From contig NZ_CP120468.1 of NCBI RefSeq assembly GCF_029490015.1, positions 1,860,001 to 1,924,000 of the forward strand: a DNA stretch of 64,000 nt. Reading direction: 5' to 3'. The notes beneath the pieces are model-generated. The model ran no database searches. It was not told the origin of the DNA and worked only from the letters and a program-made list of their open reading frames with translations. The first letter of the stretch is position 1. The number at the start of each line of letters is the position of its first letter. Position numbers and translations under genes: made by a program. The stretch is from Halobaculum limi (GTDB lineage: Archaea > Halobacteriota > Halobacteria > Halobacteriales > Haloferacaceae). Of this stretch, positions 25,956 through 34,040 are shown piece after piece.

Positions 25956-25961
25956 GGAGGT
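25956..25961 (+). promoter_or_regulatory. Shine-Dalgarno site of rpl18e
   Basis: GGAGGT, 6 bases before the ATG at 25968, a strong and well-spaced site at the head of the second half of the ribosomal cluster. Confidence 0.6.
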
Positions 25962-25967
25962 ACTCGT

Positions 25968-26324
25968 ATGAGTAGTAGCAAGACCAATCCGAGACTTCAG
26001 AACCTCATCGCCGAACTGAAGTCGGTCGCGCGGTCGTCCGATGCCAACGTCTGGCAGGACGTCGCCGACCGGCTCGAAAAGCCGCGGCGCACGCACGCGG
26101 AGGTCAACCTCGGCCGCATCGAGCGGTACGCAAACGAGGACGAGACCGTCGTCGTGCCGGGCAAGGTGCTCGGCTCGGGCGTGCTCCGTAAGGACGTCAC
26201 CGTCGCCGCCGTCGACTTCTCCGGCACCGCCGAGACGAAGATCGACCAGGCTGGCGAAGCCGTCCGGCTGGAGGAAGCGCTGTCGAACAACCCCGAAGGG
26301 ACCAACGTCCGGGTGATCCGATGA
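25968..26324 (+). CDS. rpl18e: Ribosomal protein eL18 (L18e)
   Basis: 50S protein with no bacterial counterpart under this name; relative of uL15. It has 118 residues, starting [18 protein letters not shown], with [10 protein letters not shown] and the [11 protein letters not shown] loop that binds 23S rRNA. First gene after tRNA-Leu, overlapping rpl13 by four bases. Confidence 0.95.
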   Translation: MSSSKTNPRLQNLIAELKSVARSSDANVWQDVADRLEKPRRTHAEVNLGRIERYANEDETVVVPGKVLGSGVLRKDVTVAAVDFSGTAETKIDQAGEAVRLEEALSNNPEGTNVRVIR

Positions 26325-26788
26325 GCCTCGCAGAGTTCGAACCCGACGTCGTCGTCGACGGACGTGACGCCATTATGGGTCGCGTCGCGTCGAAGGTCGC
26401 ACAGCGCGCGCTCGACGGCGAGCGCGTCGCAATCGTGAACGCCGAGCGCGCAGTCATCACTGGCGACTCGGAGTTCACCGTCGAGAAGTACCGCACTCGC
26501 GCGAACCTCGGCTCCGACTCCGGGCCGTACTACCCGAAGCGGCCGGACCGCATCTTCAAGCGGTCCGTCCGCGGGATGCTGCCGTACAAGACCACGAAGG
26601 GTCGCGAGGCGTTCGAGAACGTCCGCGTGTACGTCGGTAACCCGTTCGAGTCGGAGACGACCTCGCCCGACGAGGACGCACCGGAGGCCGAGGTGCTGGA
26701 AGGCACCTCGCTCGACCGACTGTCGAACATCAAGTTCACCACCCTCGGTGAGATCTCCGAGGATCTGGGGGCCAACGTCACATGGTAA
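26321..26788 (+). CDS. rpl13: Ribosomal protein uL13
   Basis: Early-assembling 50S protein. It has 155 residues, with [14 protein letters not shown] at the N-terminus, [13 protein letters not shown] and the [22 protein letters not shown] core. A short acidic insert (about 110-130) is a haloarchaeal trait. It overlaps both rpl18e and rps9. Confidence 0.96.
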   Translation: MSLAEFEPDVVVDGRDAIMGRVASKVAQRALDGERVAIVNAERAVITGDSEFTVEKYRTRANLGSDSGPYYPKRPDRIFKRSVRGMLPYKTTKGREAFENVRVYVGNPFESETTSPDEDAPEAEVLEGTSLDRLSNIKFTTLGEISEDLGANVTW

Positions 26789-27180
26789 CGAACACGTCTG
26801 GAAAGAAGAAGACGGCCGTCGCCCGTGCCACCGTCACCGACGGTGAGGGGCGCGTACGTATCGACTCCCAGCCCGTCGAGCTGGTCGAACCCGAGATGGC
26901 ACGCCTGAAGATGCTGGAGCCGTTCCGCATCGCCGGCGAGGACCTCCGCGACGAGGTCGACATCGACGTCTCCGTCAGCGGCGGCGGCTTCGCGGGGCAG
27001 GCCGACGCGGCCCGCACCGCCATCGCACGCGGCCTGGTGCAGCATCGCAACGACGCCGAACTTCGCGACGCCTTCATGGAGTTCGACCGCACCCTGCTGG
27101 TGAACGACTCCCGGCAGAGCGAACCGAAGAAGTGGGGCGGGCCCGGCGCACGCGCTCGCTACCAGAAGTCGTACCGCTGA
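26782..27180 (+). CDS. rps9: Ribosomal protein uS9
   Basis: 30S head protein whose C-terminal tail reaches the P-site tRNA. It has 132 residues, starting inside the end of rpl13. Motifs are [34 protein letters not shown] and the conserved tail [11 protein letters not shown] ending in arginine, the residue that touches tRNA. Confidence 0.97.
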   Translation: MVTNTSGKKKTAVARATVTDGEGRVRIDSQPVELVEPEMARLKMLEPFRIAGEDLRDEVDIDVSVSGGGFAGQADAARTAIARGLVQHRNDAELRDAFMEFDRTLLVNDSRQSEPKKWGGPGARARYQKSYR

Positions 27181-27192
27181 GGTGATCCACCC

Positions 27193-27387
27193 ATGATGAT
27201 CCCTGTCCGGTGTTTCACGTGCGGCAACGTCATCGGTGAACACTGGGAGGAGTTCAAGGCCCGCGCCCGCGAGGGCGACGAGGACCCCGCAGAAGTCCTC
27301 GACGAACTGGGCGTCAGCCGCCACTGCTGCCGGCGGATGATGGTGAGCCACACCGACCTCGTAGACGTCGTCTCACCGTACCAATGA
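27193..27387 (+). CDS. rpoN: RNA polymerase subunit N (Rpo10)
   Basis: Zinc-binding assembly subunit matching Rpb10. It has 64 residues with the typical ligands C7 and C10 (RCFTCG) and the adjacent C45-C46 (HCCRRM). A GAGGTGA sequence precedes the ATG. Overlaps rpoK by four bases. Confidence 0.97.
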   Translation: MMIPVRCFTCGNVIGEHWEEFKARAREGDEDPAEVLDELGVSRHCCRRMMVSHTDLVDVVSPYQ

Positions 27388-27566
27388 GCGGAAACCTCGA
27401 ATACAACCGATACGAGAAGGCTCGCATCCTCGGCGCACGAGCGCTGCAGTTGGCGTACGGTGCGCCGGTGCTCGTGGACACCGACCAGTCTGAGCCGATC
27501 CTCATCGCGGCCGAGGAGTACGACGCCGGTGTGCTACCGTTCACCGTCCGGCGGGGGATGCGATGA
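27384..27566 (+). CDS. rpoK: RNA polymerase subunit K (Rpo6)
   Basis: Matches Rpb6 and bacterial omega, which clamps the largest subunit. It has 60 residues. The core [21 protein letters not shown] and the PFTVRRG end are diagnostic. Overlaps eno by four bases, so rpoN, rpoK and eno are probably translated in series. Confidence 0.96.
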   Translation: MSGNLEYNRYEKARILGARALQLAYGAPVLVDTDQSEPILIAAEEYDAGVLPFTVRRGMR

Positions 27567-28774
27567 CGCTGATCGGCTCCGTGTCGCTGCGTCGCGTCCT
27601 CGACTCCCGGGGCAACCCGACCGTCGAGGCGGACGTGCTCACCCAGTCGGGCGGCTTCGGCCGCGCGGCCGCCCCCTCGGGGGCGTCGACGGGCGAGTAC
27701 GAAGCCATCGAACTCCCGCCCAACGAGGCTATCGCGGCGGCCCGTCAGCACGCGGTGCCGCGACTCGAAGGGACCGTCCACGCGGGCAACCAGCGCGACG
27801 TCGACGCCGCGCTGCACGCCGCTGACGGCACCGAGGACTTCTCGGAGATCGGCGCCAACAGCGCCGTCGCCATCTCGATGGCGGCTGCGAAAGCCGGCGC
27901 AGACGTGCTGGGCGCACCGCTGTTCCAGCACCTCGGCGGCACGTTCCGTGACGCCGACCGGTCGTTCCCGATCCCGCTGGGCAACGTCGTCGGCGGGGGC
28001 GAACACGCCGCCGACGCGACCCACATCCAGGAGTTCCTCTCGGCACCCGTCGGTGCGCCGTCGGTGGCGGAGGCGGTCTTCGCCAACGCCGACGTGCACG
28101 CCGAAGTCGCCGAGATTCTCGACGACCGCGGCATCGCCGCCGCGAAGGGCGACGAGGGTGCGTGGGCGCCCGCCGTCGACGACAGCGAGGCGTTCGACAT
28201 CGTCGACGAGGCGACCGACCGCGTCGCCGACGCACTCGGCTTCGAGATCAAGTTCGGCCTCGACGTGGCCGCCTCGGAACTGTACGACGCAGACGACGAG
28301 GTCTACCGCTACGGCGACGTCGAGCGCACGCCCGACGAACAGGTCGAGTATATGGCCGAGTTGGTCGAGGAGTACGACCTGGCGTACGTCGAGGATCCGC
28401 TCGACGAGAACGACTTCGAGGGCTTCGCAGACCTGACCGAGCGTGTGGGCGACCAGACGCTGATCTGTGGTGACGACCTGTTCGTCACCAACACCGAGCG
28501 CCTCTCGACTGGGATCGACGTGGGTGCAGCCAACAGCATCCTGATCAAGCCGAATCAGATCGGGTCGCTGTCGGACGCGTTCGACGCCGTCGAACTGGCC
28601 CAGCGCAACGGGCTGGACGCGGTCGTCTCCCACCGCTCGGGCGAGACCGAAGACACCACCATCGCACACCTCGCCGTGGCGACCGACGCCTCGTTCATCA
28701 AGACGGGGACGGTCGGAGGCGAGCGAACCGCCAAGCTGAACGAACTCATCCGCATCGCGGAGGAGGCAGTATGA
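27563..28774 (+). CDS. eno: Enolase
   Basis: Interconverts 2-phosphoglycerate and phosphoenolpyruvate. It has 403 residues. Visible sites are the N-terminal DSRGNPTVE, the flap loop [10 protein letters not shown], the magnesium ligands in [11 protein letters not shown] and GDDLFVTN, the catalytic lysine in KPNQIGS and the phosphate-binding SHRSGET. Position inside the ribosomal cluster between rpoK and rps2 is standard in archaea. Confidence 0.97.
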   Translation: MTLIGSVSLRRVLDSRGNPTVEADVLTQSGGFGRAAAPSGASTGEYEAIELPPNEAIAAARQHAVPRLEGTVHAGNQRDVDAALHAADGTEDFSEIGANSAVAISMAAAKAGADVLGAPLFQHLGGTFRDADRSFPIPLGNVVGGGEHAADATHIQEFLSAPVGAPSVAEAVFANADVHAEVAEILDDRGIAAAKGDEGAWAPAVDDSEAFDIVDEATDRVADALGFEIKFGLDVAASELYDADDEVYRYGDVERTPDEQVEYMAELVEEYDLAYVEDPLDENDFEGFADLTERVGDQTLICGDDLFVTNTERLSTGIDVGAANSILIKPNQIGSLSDAFDAVELAQRNGLDAVVSHRSGETEDTTIAHLAVATDASFIKTGTVGGERTAKLNELIRIAEEAV

Positions 28775-29553
28775 GCGAAAGCGAGAACGACGCAGACACC
28801 GAAGAGGCGGCCGACGCCGAGGAGGAGGTCGAACAGACCCCGCCCGCGGCCGAGGAGTCGCCCGACGAATCTGAGGCACAGCCGACGGAAACCGACGAGA
28901 CGGTCGACGCCGACGAGGCGGAGGCCGCCGACGAGAGCCCCCGCTTCGACGAGGACGTCATGCCCGACGACGAGGCGGACCTGCTCATCCCCGTCGAGGA
29001 CTACCTCTCGGCGGGTGTCCACATCGGTACCCAGCAGAAGACCAAGGACATGGAGCGGTTCATCCACCGCGTCCGCGACGACGGCCTGTACGTCCTCGAC
29101 GTGAGTCGGACGGACAGCCGCATCCGCACCGCGGCGGACTTCCTGTCCAACTACGACCCCGAGCAGGTGCTCGTCACCTCCTCGCGGCAGTACGGTCGCT
29201 TCCCCGCCGAGAAGTTCGCCGACGCAATCGGCGCACGCGCCCGCACCGGGCGCTTCATCCCGGGGACGCTGACGAACCCCGAGTACGCCGGCTACATCGA
29301 GCCGGACGTCGTGGTCGTCACCGACCCCATCGGTGACGCACAGGCGGTCAAGGAGGCCATCACGGTCGGCATCCCCGTCATCGCGATGTGTGACTCGAAC
29401 AACCAAGTGAGCAACGTCGACCTCGTCATCCCGACGAACAACAAGGGTCGCCGTGCCCTGTCGGTCGTCTACTGGCTGCTGGCCAACGAGACGCTCGACC
29501 GCCGCGGTGCAGAGCCCGGCTACGCCCTCGAGGACTTCGAGGCCGAACTGTAA
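28771..29553 (+). CDS. rps2: Ribosomal protein uS2
   Basis: 30S protein at the head-body junction. It has 260 residues, about 60 of them an Asp/Glu-rich N-terminal extension that is likely disordered. The core starts near [17 protein letters not shown], with [23 protein letters not shown] and the [11 protein letters not shown] motif. Last gene of the cluster; its start overlaps the eno stop. Confidence 0.96.
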   Translation: MSESENDADTEEAADAEEEVEQTPPAAEESPDESEAQPTETDETVDADEAEAADESPRFDEDVMPDDEADLLIPVEDYLSAGVHIGTQQKTKDMERFIHRVRDDGLYVLDVSRTDSRIRTAADFLSNYDPEQVLVTSSRQYGRFPAEKFADAIGARARTGRFIPGTLTNPEYAGYIEPDVVVVTDPIGDAQAVKEAITVGIPVIAMCDSNNQVSNVDLVIPTNNKGRRALSVVYWLLANETLDRRGAEPGYALEDFEAEL

Positions 29554-29622
29554 GCCGGCTCCGATTTTCGGGTACTCTTCGTCTTCACCGCCACCAGCGG
29601 TGGGGCCGCCCTCACTCGAGTG

Positions 29623-29991
29623 TCACTCCTCCAGCAACTGCTCGGCCGCTTCGAGCGTCGGTGCCCAGCGGTCGGCCCCGGAGACGGCTCTTCCCTCACC
29701 GACGCGGACGACGGTCGTCGCACCGGCGATACGGAGAAACGTCTCCCACTCGCTCAGCGCCGCGAGGGCGTCGCCACCGGCGACGAACTTGCGGACGTCG
29801 ATGAGGACGGCGAAGCTACCAGCACACCGTTCGGCGGCGTGGCGAGCCTCTGCCATCGCGGCCACGACAGTCGGGACGTCGAACACACCGACGAGGTCGA
29901 CCCGCAACCGCGTTCCGTCGGGACTGCTGTCCACACGGGGCGTCGGTTCGGGGTGGCTCGTCGAACTCATAGGCGTGTGATACTGTGCCAT
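29623..29991 (-). CDS. STAS/SpoIIAA-like domain protein
   Basis: A 122-residue single-domain protein. It begins with a short polar leader, then RLRVDLVGVFDVPTVVAAMAEA and FAVLIDVRKF, a strand-helix pattern and Asp position that resemble STAS or SpoIIAA-like domains. No kinase or membrane partner is nearby. Such domains bind nucleotides or protein partners and act in signalling. It is convergent with rps2, separated by 69 bases. The domain call is moderate and the function unknown. Confidence 0.6.
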   Translation of the reverse strand: MAQYHTPMSSTSHPEPTPRVDSSPDGTRLRVDLVGVFDVPTVVAAMAEARHAAERCAGSFAVLIDVRKFVAGGDALAALSEWETFLRIAGATTVVRVGEGRAVSGADRWAPTLEAAEQLLEE

Positions 29992-30364
29992 TCGACATAA
30001 TTCCGACGGTCAATTTATCGAAATAGAAATCTAGTCTGTCAGTGAGTGAGACCGATCACGGCGTAGCAGGGTGCTACCGTGGTTCATCGAACTGAGACAC
30101 GGCTCGCGGAAAGCGGGGAGACTCGCGGGCACGAGCGAAACACACGGCACGGCTGTCACACGGTGCGTGTCCTCTTTCCCCTCGCTCGCACACCACGAAC
30201 GCGGTGATGCGACGGCAGCACGCGGGACGCCGCGTCGCCCGCATCACGGCGTTCACCGCGATAGCAAATTGAATAAAAGTGCCGGTCGGATTCTCGATCG
30301 CGAGTCTCAGCGAGCCGGCGCGGAGTCGAAACGGCTGTTAGGCGGGCGGTGATGGGTGTCGAGT
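29992..30364. other. Divergent intergenic region between the STAS-like gene and mvk
   Basis: 373 bases with no convincing ORF. The left end is AT-rich and holds a TATA-like GATAAATTG on the minus strand for the STAS-like gene. Near 30263-30276 an AT-rich run ending GAATAAAAG may be the mvk promoter on the plus strand, which would leave a leader of about 65 bases. No tRNA or long repeat was seen. Confidence 0.4.
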
Positions 30365-31381
30365 ATGACCACCTCTAGTGCGCCGGGGAAGGTGTACCTC
30401 TTCGGCGAGCACGCCGTCGTGTACGGCGAGCCCGCGGTGCCGTGCGCCATCGAGCGTCGCGCCCGCGTCACCGCCGAACCACGCGAGGACGGTCGCGTCC
30501 GCGTCGACGCCGCCGACCTCTCGCTGGACGGCTTCACCGTCACGTGGGGCGGCGACATCGACGACCGGCCGGACATCGACGTGCCCGCCTCGCTCGTCGA
30601 GGCGGCGATGGAGTACATCGACGCCGCCGTCGCCCAGGCCCGTGATGCCGCGGACGCGCCCGACGCTGGCTTCGACATCACCGTCGAGTCGGACATCCCA
30701 CTGGGCGCTGGACTCGGCTCGTCGGCGGCCGTCGTCGTCGCCGGCATCGACGCGGCGACGCGGGCGCTCGGCACCGAACTTGACCCCGAAGAGGTCGCCC
30801 GCCGCGCGTACGAGGCCGAACACGAGGTTCAGGACGGACAGGCGTCGCGGGCGGACACGTTCTGTTCGGCGATGGGTGGGGCCGTCCGCGTCGAGGGTGA
30901 CGACACTCGCACCATCGACGCGCCGGCGCTCCCGTTCGTCGTCGGCTACGACGGCGGCGCGGGCGACACCGGGAAACTCGTCGCGGGCGTGCGTGCCCTG
31001 CGCGAGCAACACGCGTTCGCCGCCGACACCGTCGAGACCATCGGCGACCTCACTCGGGAAGGCGAACGTCTACTGGCTGACGCCGACCCCGAGTCCGACC
31101 CCGACGCGGACCTACTCGACTCGCTGGGCGAACTGATGGACTTCAATCACGGGCTACTGGAGGCGCTGGGCGTCTCCGCTCGCTCGCTCGACGCGATGGT
31201 GTGGGCGGCCCGCGAGGCGGACGCTGCGGGCGCGAAACTCACCGGTGCTGGCGGTGGCGGCTGTATCGTCGCGCTGGATCCGACTCCAGACACGGAGCGT
31301 GCGCTCGGCTTCGCCGCCGAGTGCGAGCAGGCGTTCCGCGCGGAGTTGGCGACCGAGGGCGTGCGCGTGGAGGAGGCGTAG
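30365..31381 (+). CDS. mvk: Mevalonate kinase
   Basis: GHMP kinase that phosphorylates mevalonate at the 5-position, feeding archaeal membrane-lipid synthesis. It has 338 residues from the ATG at 30365; a GTG three codons upstream is the alternative. Motifs are SAPGKVYLFGEHAVVYG at the N-terminus, the ATP loop PLGAGLGSS (112-120) and the C-terminal LTGAGGGGC. Mevalonate kinases as a group have the GEHAVV version of motif 1, which separates them from other GHMP enzymes. The stop is immediately followed by the ipk ATG. Confidence 0.95.
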   Translation: MTTSSAPGKVYLFGEHAVVYGEPAVPCAIERRARVTAEPREDGRVRVDAADLSLDGFTVTWGGDIDDRPDIDVPASLVEAAMEYIDAAVAQARDAADAPDAGFDITVESDIPLGAGLGSSAAVVVAGIDAATRALGTELDPEEVARRAYEAEHEVQDGQASRADTFCSAMGGAVRVEGDDTRTIDAPALPFVVGYDGGAGDTGKLVAGVRALREQHAFAADTVETIGDLTREGERLLADADPESDPDADLLDSLGELMDFNHGLLEALGVSARSLDAMVWAAREADAAGAKLTGAGGGGCIVALDPTPDTERALGFAAECEQAFRAELATEGVRVEEA

Positions 31382-32116
31382 ATGGTCGTCGTACTGAAAC
31401 TCGGCGGGTCGGTCATCACCGAGAAGGACCGTCCAGAGACGCTCGACGGCGACTCGCTCGCGGCACTCGCAGACGCCATCGCAGCCGCCGGCACCGAGGG
31501 CCTCGTCGTCGTCCACGGCGGCGGGTCGTTCGGCCACCACCACGCCGCCGACTACGGCGTCTCGACGACGGAAGGGACCCACGACATCGAGGCGCTGATG
31601 GCGATTCACGGCGCGATGAAGACACTCAACCAGTTCGTCCTCTCGCGACTCCACGAGCGAGACGTCCCCGCGCTCCCGGTTCATCCGCTGTCGGCGGCTG
31701 CCCGCGACGGGAACGCCGACCTGACGCTGATGACCGAGCAGGTGGCGACGATGCTCGAGGAGGGGTTCGTGCCCGTCCTCCACGGCGACGGCGTCGCGCA
31801 CGCTGGCGAGGGCGTCACCGTCGTCTCCGGCGACGAACTCGTGACGGAACTGGCGACGGCGCTGGACGCCGACCGCGTCGGCCTCTGCTCGACGGTTCCG
31901 GGTGTCCTCGACGGCGACGACAAGGTGATCCCCGTCATCGACGACTTCGAGGCGGTGGCGGACCTCCTCGGCGTCAGCGACGCGACGGACGTGACCGGCG
32001 GGATGGGCGCGAAGGTGCGGGAACTGCTCGGTCTCGGCTCTCCGGCGTACGTGTTCGGTCCCGACGCCGTCGACGGCTTCCTCGCCGGCGACGACGTGGG
32101 CACGCGAATCGAGTAG
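31382..32116 (+). CDS. ipk: Isopentenyl phosphate kinase
   Basis: Converts isopentenyl phosphate to isopentenyl diphosphate, the last step of the archaeal version of the mevalonate route. It has 244 residues of the amino-acid-kinase fold. It starts LKLGGSVITEKD, then HGGGSFGHHHA with H52 as the expected catalytic histidine, and ends with VTGGMGAKVRE. It follows mvk with no gap, so the two steps are co-produced. Which enzyme removes the carboxyl group in between cannot be seen in this window. Confidence 0.94.
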   Translation: MVVVLKLGGSVITEKDRPETLDGDSLAALADAIAAAGTEGLVVVHGGGSFGHHHAADYGVSTTEGTHDIEALMAIHGAMKTLNQFVLSRLHERDVPALPVHPLSAAARDGNADLTLMTEQVATMLEEGFVPVLHGDGVAHAGEGVTVVSGDELVTELATALDADRVGLCSTVPGVLDGDDKVIPVIDDFEAVADLLGVSDATDVTGGMGAKVRELLGLGSPAYVFGPDAVDGFLAGDDVGTRIE

Positions 32117-32133
32117 TCGTCGAATCTCGCTTT

Positions 32134-33030
32134 TCAGTCGAACTGTCGCCGGAGCGCCGCCCTGATCGGTCCTCGCTGGACGAGGAGGAACGCAACGAGG
32201 ATACACGCGAACCCGGCGACGGTGTTGCCCGCGAGCGTCTCCTCGAGGACGAGAAAGCCGAACAGCGCCGCAAAGGGTGGGATCGCGTACTCGAGGAGTC
32301 CGGTCCGGATCGGACCGAGTCGGTCGAGCAGTCGGAAGTACAGGAGGAAGCCACCTGCACCGGGGACGACCGCGAGGTACAGCAGCCACGCGACTCCAGC
32401 CTGTGTCGGATCGAGGCCGCCGATGGGTTGCCCGAGGGCGACGGCGGCGACGTGGAGGAGACCAGCGCCGACGAGTGCCATCCACGCCTGTAAGGCGAGC
32501 GGTCCCAGCGTCGCGTCGTCCTCGCGGGTCGTCACCGCGCCCGCGACCCACGCGACCGCAGAGCCGAACACGAACAGCGCCCCGAGGTTGCCCGCCAGCG
32601 TCCCGAGGTCGGGGTCGGCGATGAGGACGAGGCCGCCGAAGCCGACGAGGACGCCGACCGTGCCGACGGCGTCGAGTCGCTCGTCCGAGCGAAGTGCGCG
32701 CGTCGCCATCGGCGTCAACACGGGAATGAGGCCGAGCAGGGTGGCGGCGACGGCGCTCGTCACGTACTGCTGGCCGGTGAACAACAGCGCGTGGTGGAGC
32801 CCGATGCTGAACGCCCCGCCGGTGAGGATGGGTGTGATGTCGCCCCACCCGGTCGGACGCAGGCGACGACCGCCCGCGACGGCGACGACGACGAGCACTG
32901 CGGCCGCGACGTCGAAGCGGAGCGCCGCCAGCAAGACGGGCGGGAAGTCGGCAAGCGCCGCCTTCGTCGCGACGAACGCCGTCCCCCACAGCGCCGCGAG
33001 CGCTAAGAACCCCGCAGTGTCGCGGTTCAC
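32134..33030 (-). CDS. EamA/DMT-family transporter
   Basis: A 298-residue membrane protein with about ten helices in two EamA repeats. The first repeat shows ALWGTAFVATKAAL and RFDVAA, and the second AVVPGAGGFLLYFRLLDRLGP and PPFAALFGFLVLEE, the usual signature residues of drug/metabolite exporters. The last helix is followed by a short basic tail. The substrate is unknown. It is convergent with ipk and lies between the isoprenoid genes and the RNase Z-like gene. Confidence 0.9.
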   Translation of the reverse strand: MNRDTAGFLALAALWGTAFVATKAALADFPPVLLAALRFDVAAAVLVVVAVAGGRRLRPTGWGDITPILTGGAFSIGLHHALLFTGQQYVTSAVAATLLGLIPVLTPMATRALRSDERLDAVGTVGVLVGFGGLVLIADPDLGTLAGNLGALFVFGSAVAWVAGAVTTREDDATLGPLALQAWMALVGAGLLHVAAVALGQPIGGLDPTQAGVAWLLYLAVVPGAGGFLLYFRLLDRLGPIRTGLLEYAIPPFAALFGFLVLEETLAGNTVAGFACILVAFLLVQRGPIRAALRRQFD

Positions 33031-33106
33031 GGACGGGTCGGTGAACTCGCGCCGAGCGCCAGTCGCTCGCGGCAGGACGGGGCCGACCGTGGTCGCACGC
33101 GCCTGC

Positions 33107-33928
33107 TCACAGTTCGAACCGGAGACCGTCGCGGGCCACGCGCACGTCGCCGTCGAAGTGCCGCCGGACGGACTCGATCATCTCCTCGTGGTGGCCTTCG
33201 GTGTGGGGATACAGGTGCGTGAGGTACACGCGGTCGATGTCGCGGCCCGCCAGCGCCTCGCCCAACTGTGACGGCGTCGGGTGGTTGTCCACGTCCACCT
33301 CGTCGGGGAACGAACAGTCGTGGGCGAGTACGCGCGCCCCGTCTGCGAAGTTCGCGAGGCCGGTGAACGCCTCCGAATCACCGGAGAAGACGAAGTCGCC
33401 AGTGGTGTCCGCGTCCGCATCCGGGTCTTCTGGATTGTCGCGCTCTCCGTCGTCCGCGTCGCTCCCGCGGTCGCTGAAGCGATACGCGAGACACGGCTTC
33501 GAGTGGCGCGTCTCGAACGCCTCGACATCGAGGCCCGCCAGCGAGAACTCGCTCCCCGGATGAACTTCGCGGACGCTCAGGTCCGCCCGGCCGTCGAGGT
33601 ACTCGTACTCGCCGACGGCGAGAAGGTCGTCGAGCAGCGCCTTCGTCCCGGGCGGGCCGACGACGTGCAGGCGCTCCTCGCCGGCGAGCCATCGCGCCTT
33701 CAACAGCGGAAGCAGGTCCGCGACGTGGTCGAGGTGGTGGTGCGTCAGGAGGACCGTGGACACTGCCTCGTAGCCGGGGTCGGTCTGAGCGAGGCGGTGG
33801 AGGACGCCCGAGCCACAGTCGACGAGGAGGGGGCTTCGGTCGCCCGGTGCGGCCTCCACGAGCAGGCCGGTCTGGACGCGGTCGGCGACGGGCATCGCCG
33901 CACCGGTCCCCAGAAACGTGACGCGCAT
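33107..33928 (-). CDS. RNase Z-like MBL-fold hydrolase
   Basis: A 273-residue MBL protein of the RNase Z/ElaC branch. It starts at the ATG at 33928 with MRVTFLGTGAAMP, the typical opening of this branch. The metal site is HHHLDH at 63-68; later come VFSGDSEAFTGL, LAHDCSF and the terminal LTHLYPHTEGH. An acidic insert of about 30 residues (near 155-185) replaces part of the central region. True tRNA 3'-endonucleases usually have a long flexible arm; this is not obvious here, so it could be tRNase Z or a related phosphodiesterase. Divergent from the helicase gene. Confidence 0.82.
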   Translation of the reverse strand: MRVTFLGTGAAMPVADRVQTGLLVEAAPGDRSPLLVDCGSGVLHRLAQTDPGYEAVSTVLLTHHHLDHVADLLPLLKARWLAGEERLHVVGPPGTKALLDDLLAVGEYEYLDGRADLSVREVHPGSEFSLAGLDVEAFETRHSKPCLAYRFSDRGSDADDGERDNPEDPDADADTTGDFVFSGDSEAFTGLANFADGARVLAHDCSFPDEVDVDNHPTPSQLGEALAGRDIDRVYLTHLYPHTEGHHEEMIESVRRHFDGDVRVARDGLRFEL

Positions 33929-34040
33929 ACGTCGAACTCCGTACGGGCCGTGGGAAGGGATTGCGGTTCCACGGCGGTACGGGCACACGGGGGGCGCTGT
34001 GCCCACAACCCACTTACCCACACGACTCCTTGCGACTACG

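Noticed and set aside
25621-25971. 116-codon ORF between rpoD and rpl18e
   Set aside because: It runs straight through tRNA-Leu and has no protein-like composition.
31154-32989. 611-codon minus-strand ORF
   Set aside because: Spans mvk, ipk and part of the EamA gene in a frame that matches none of them; Arg-rich shadow composition.
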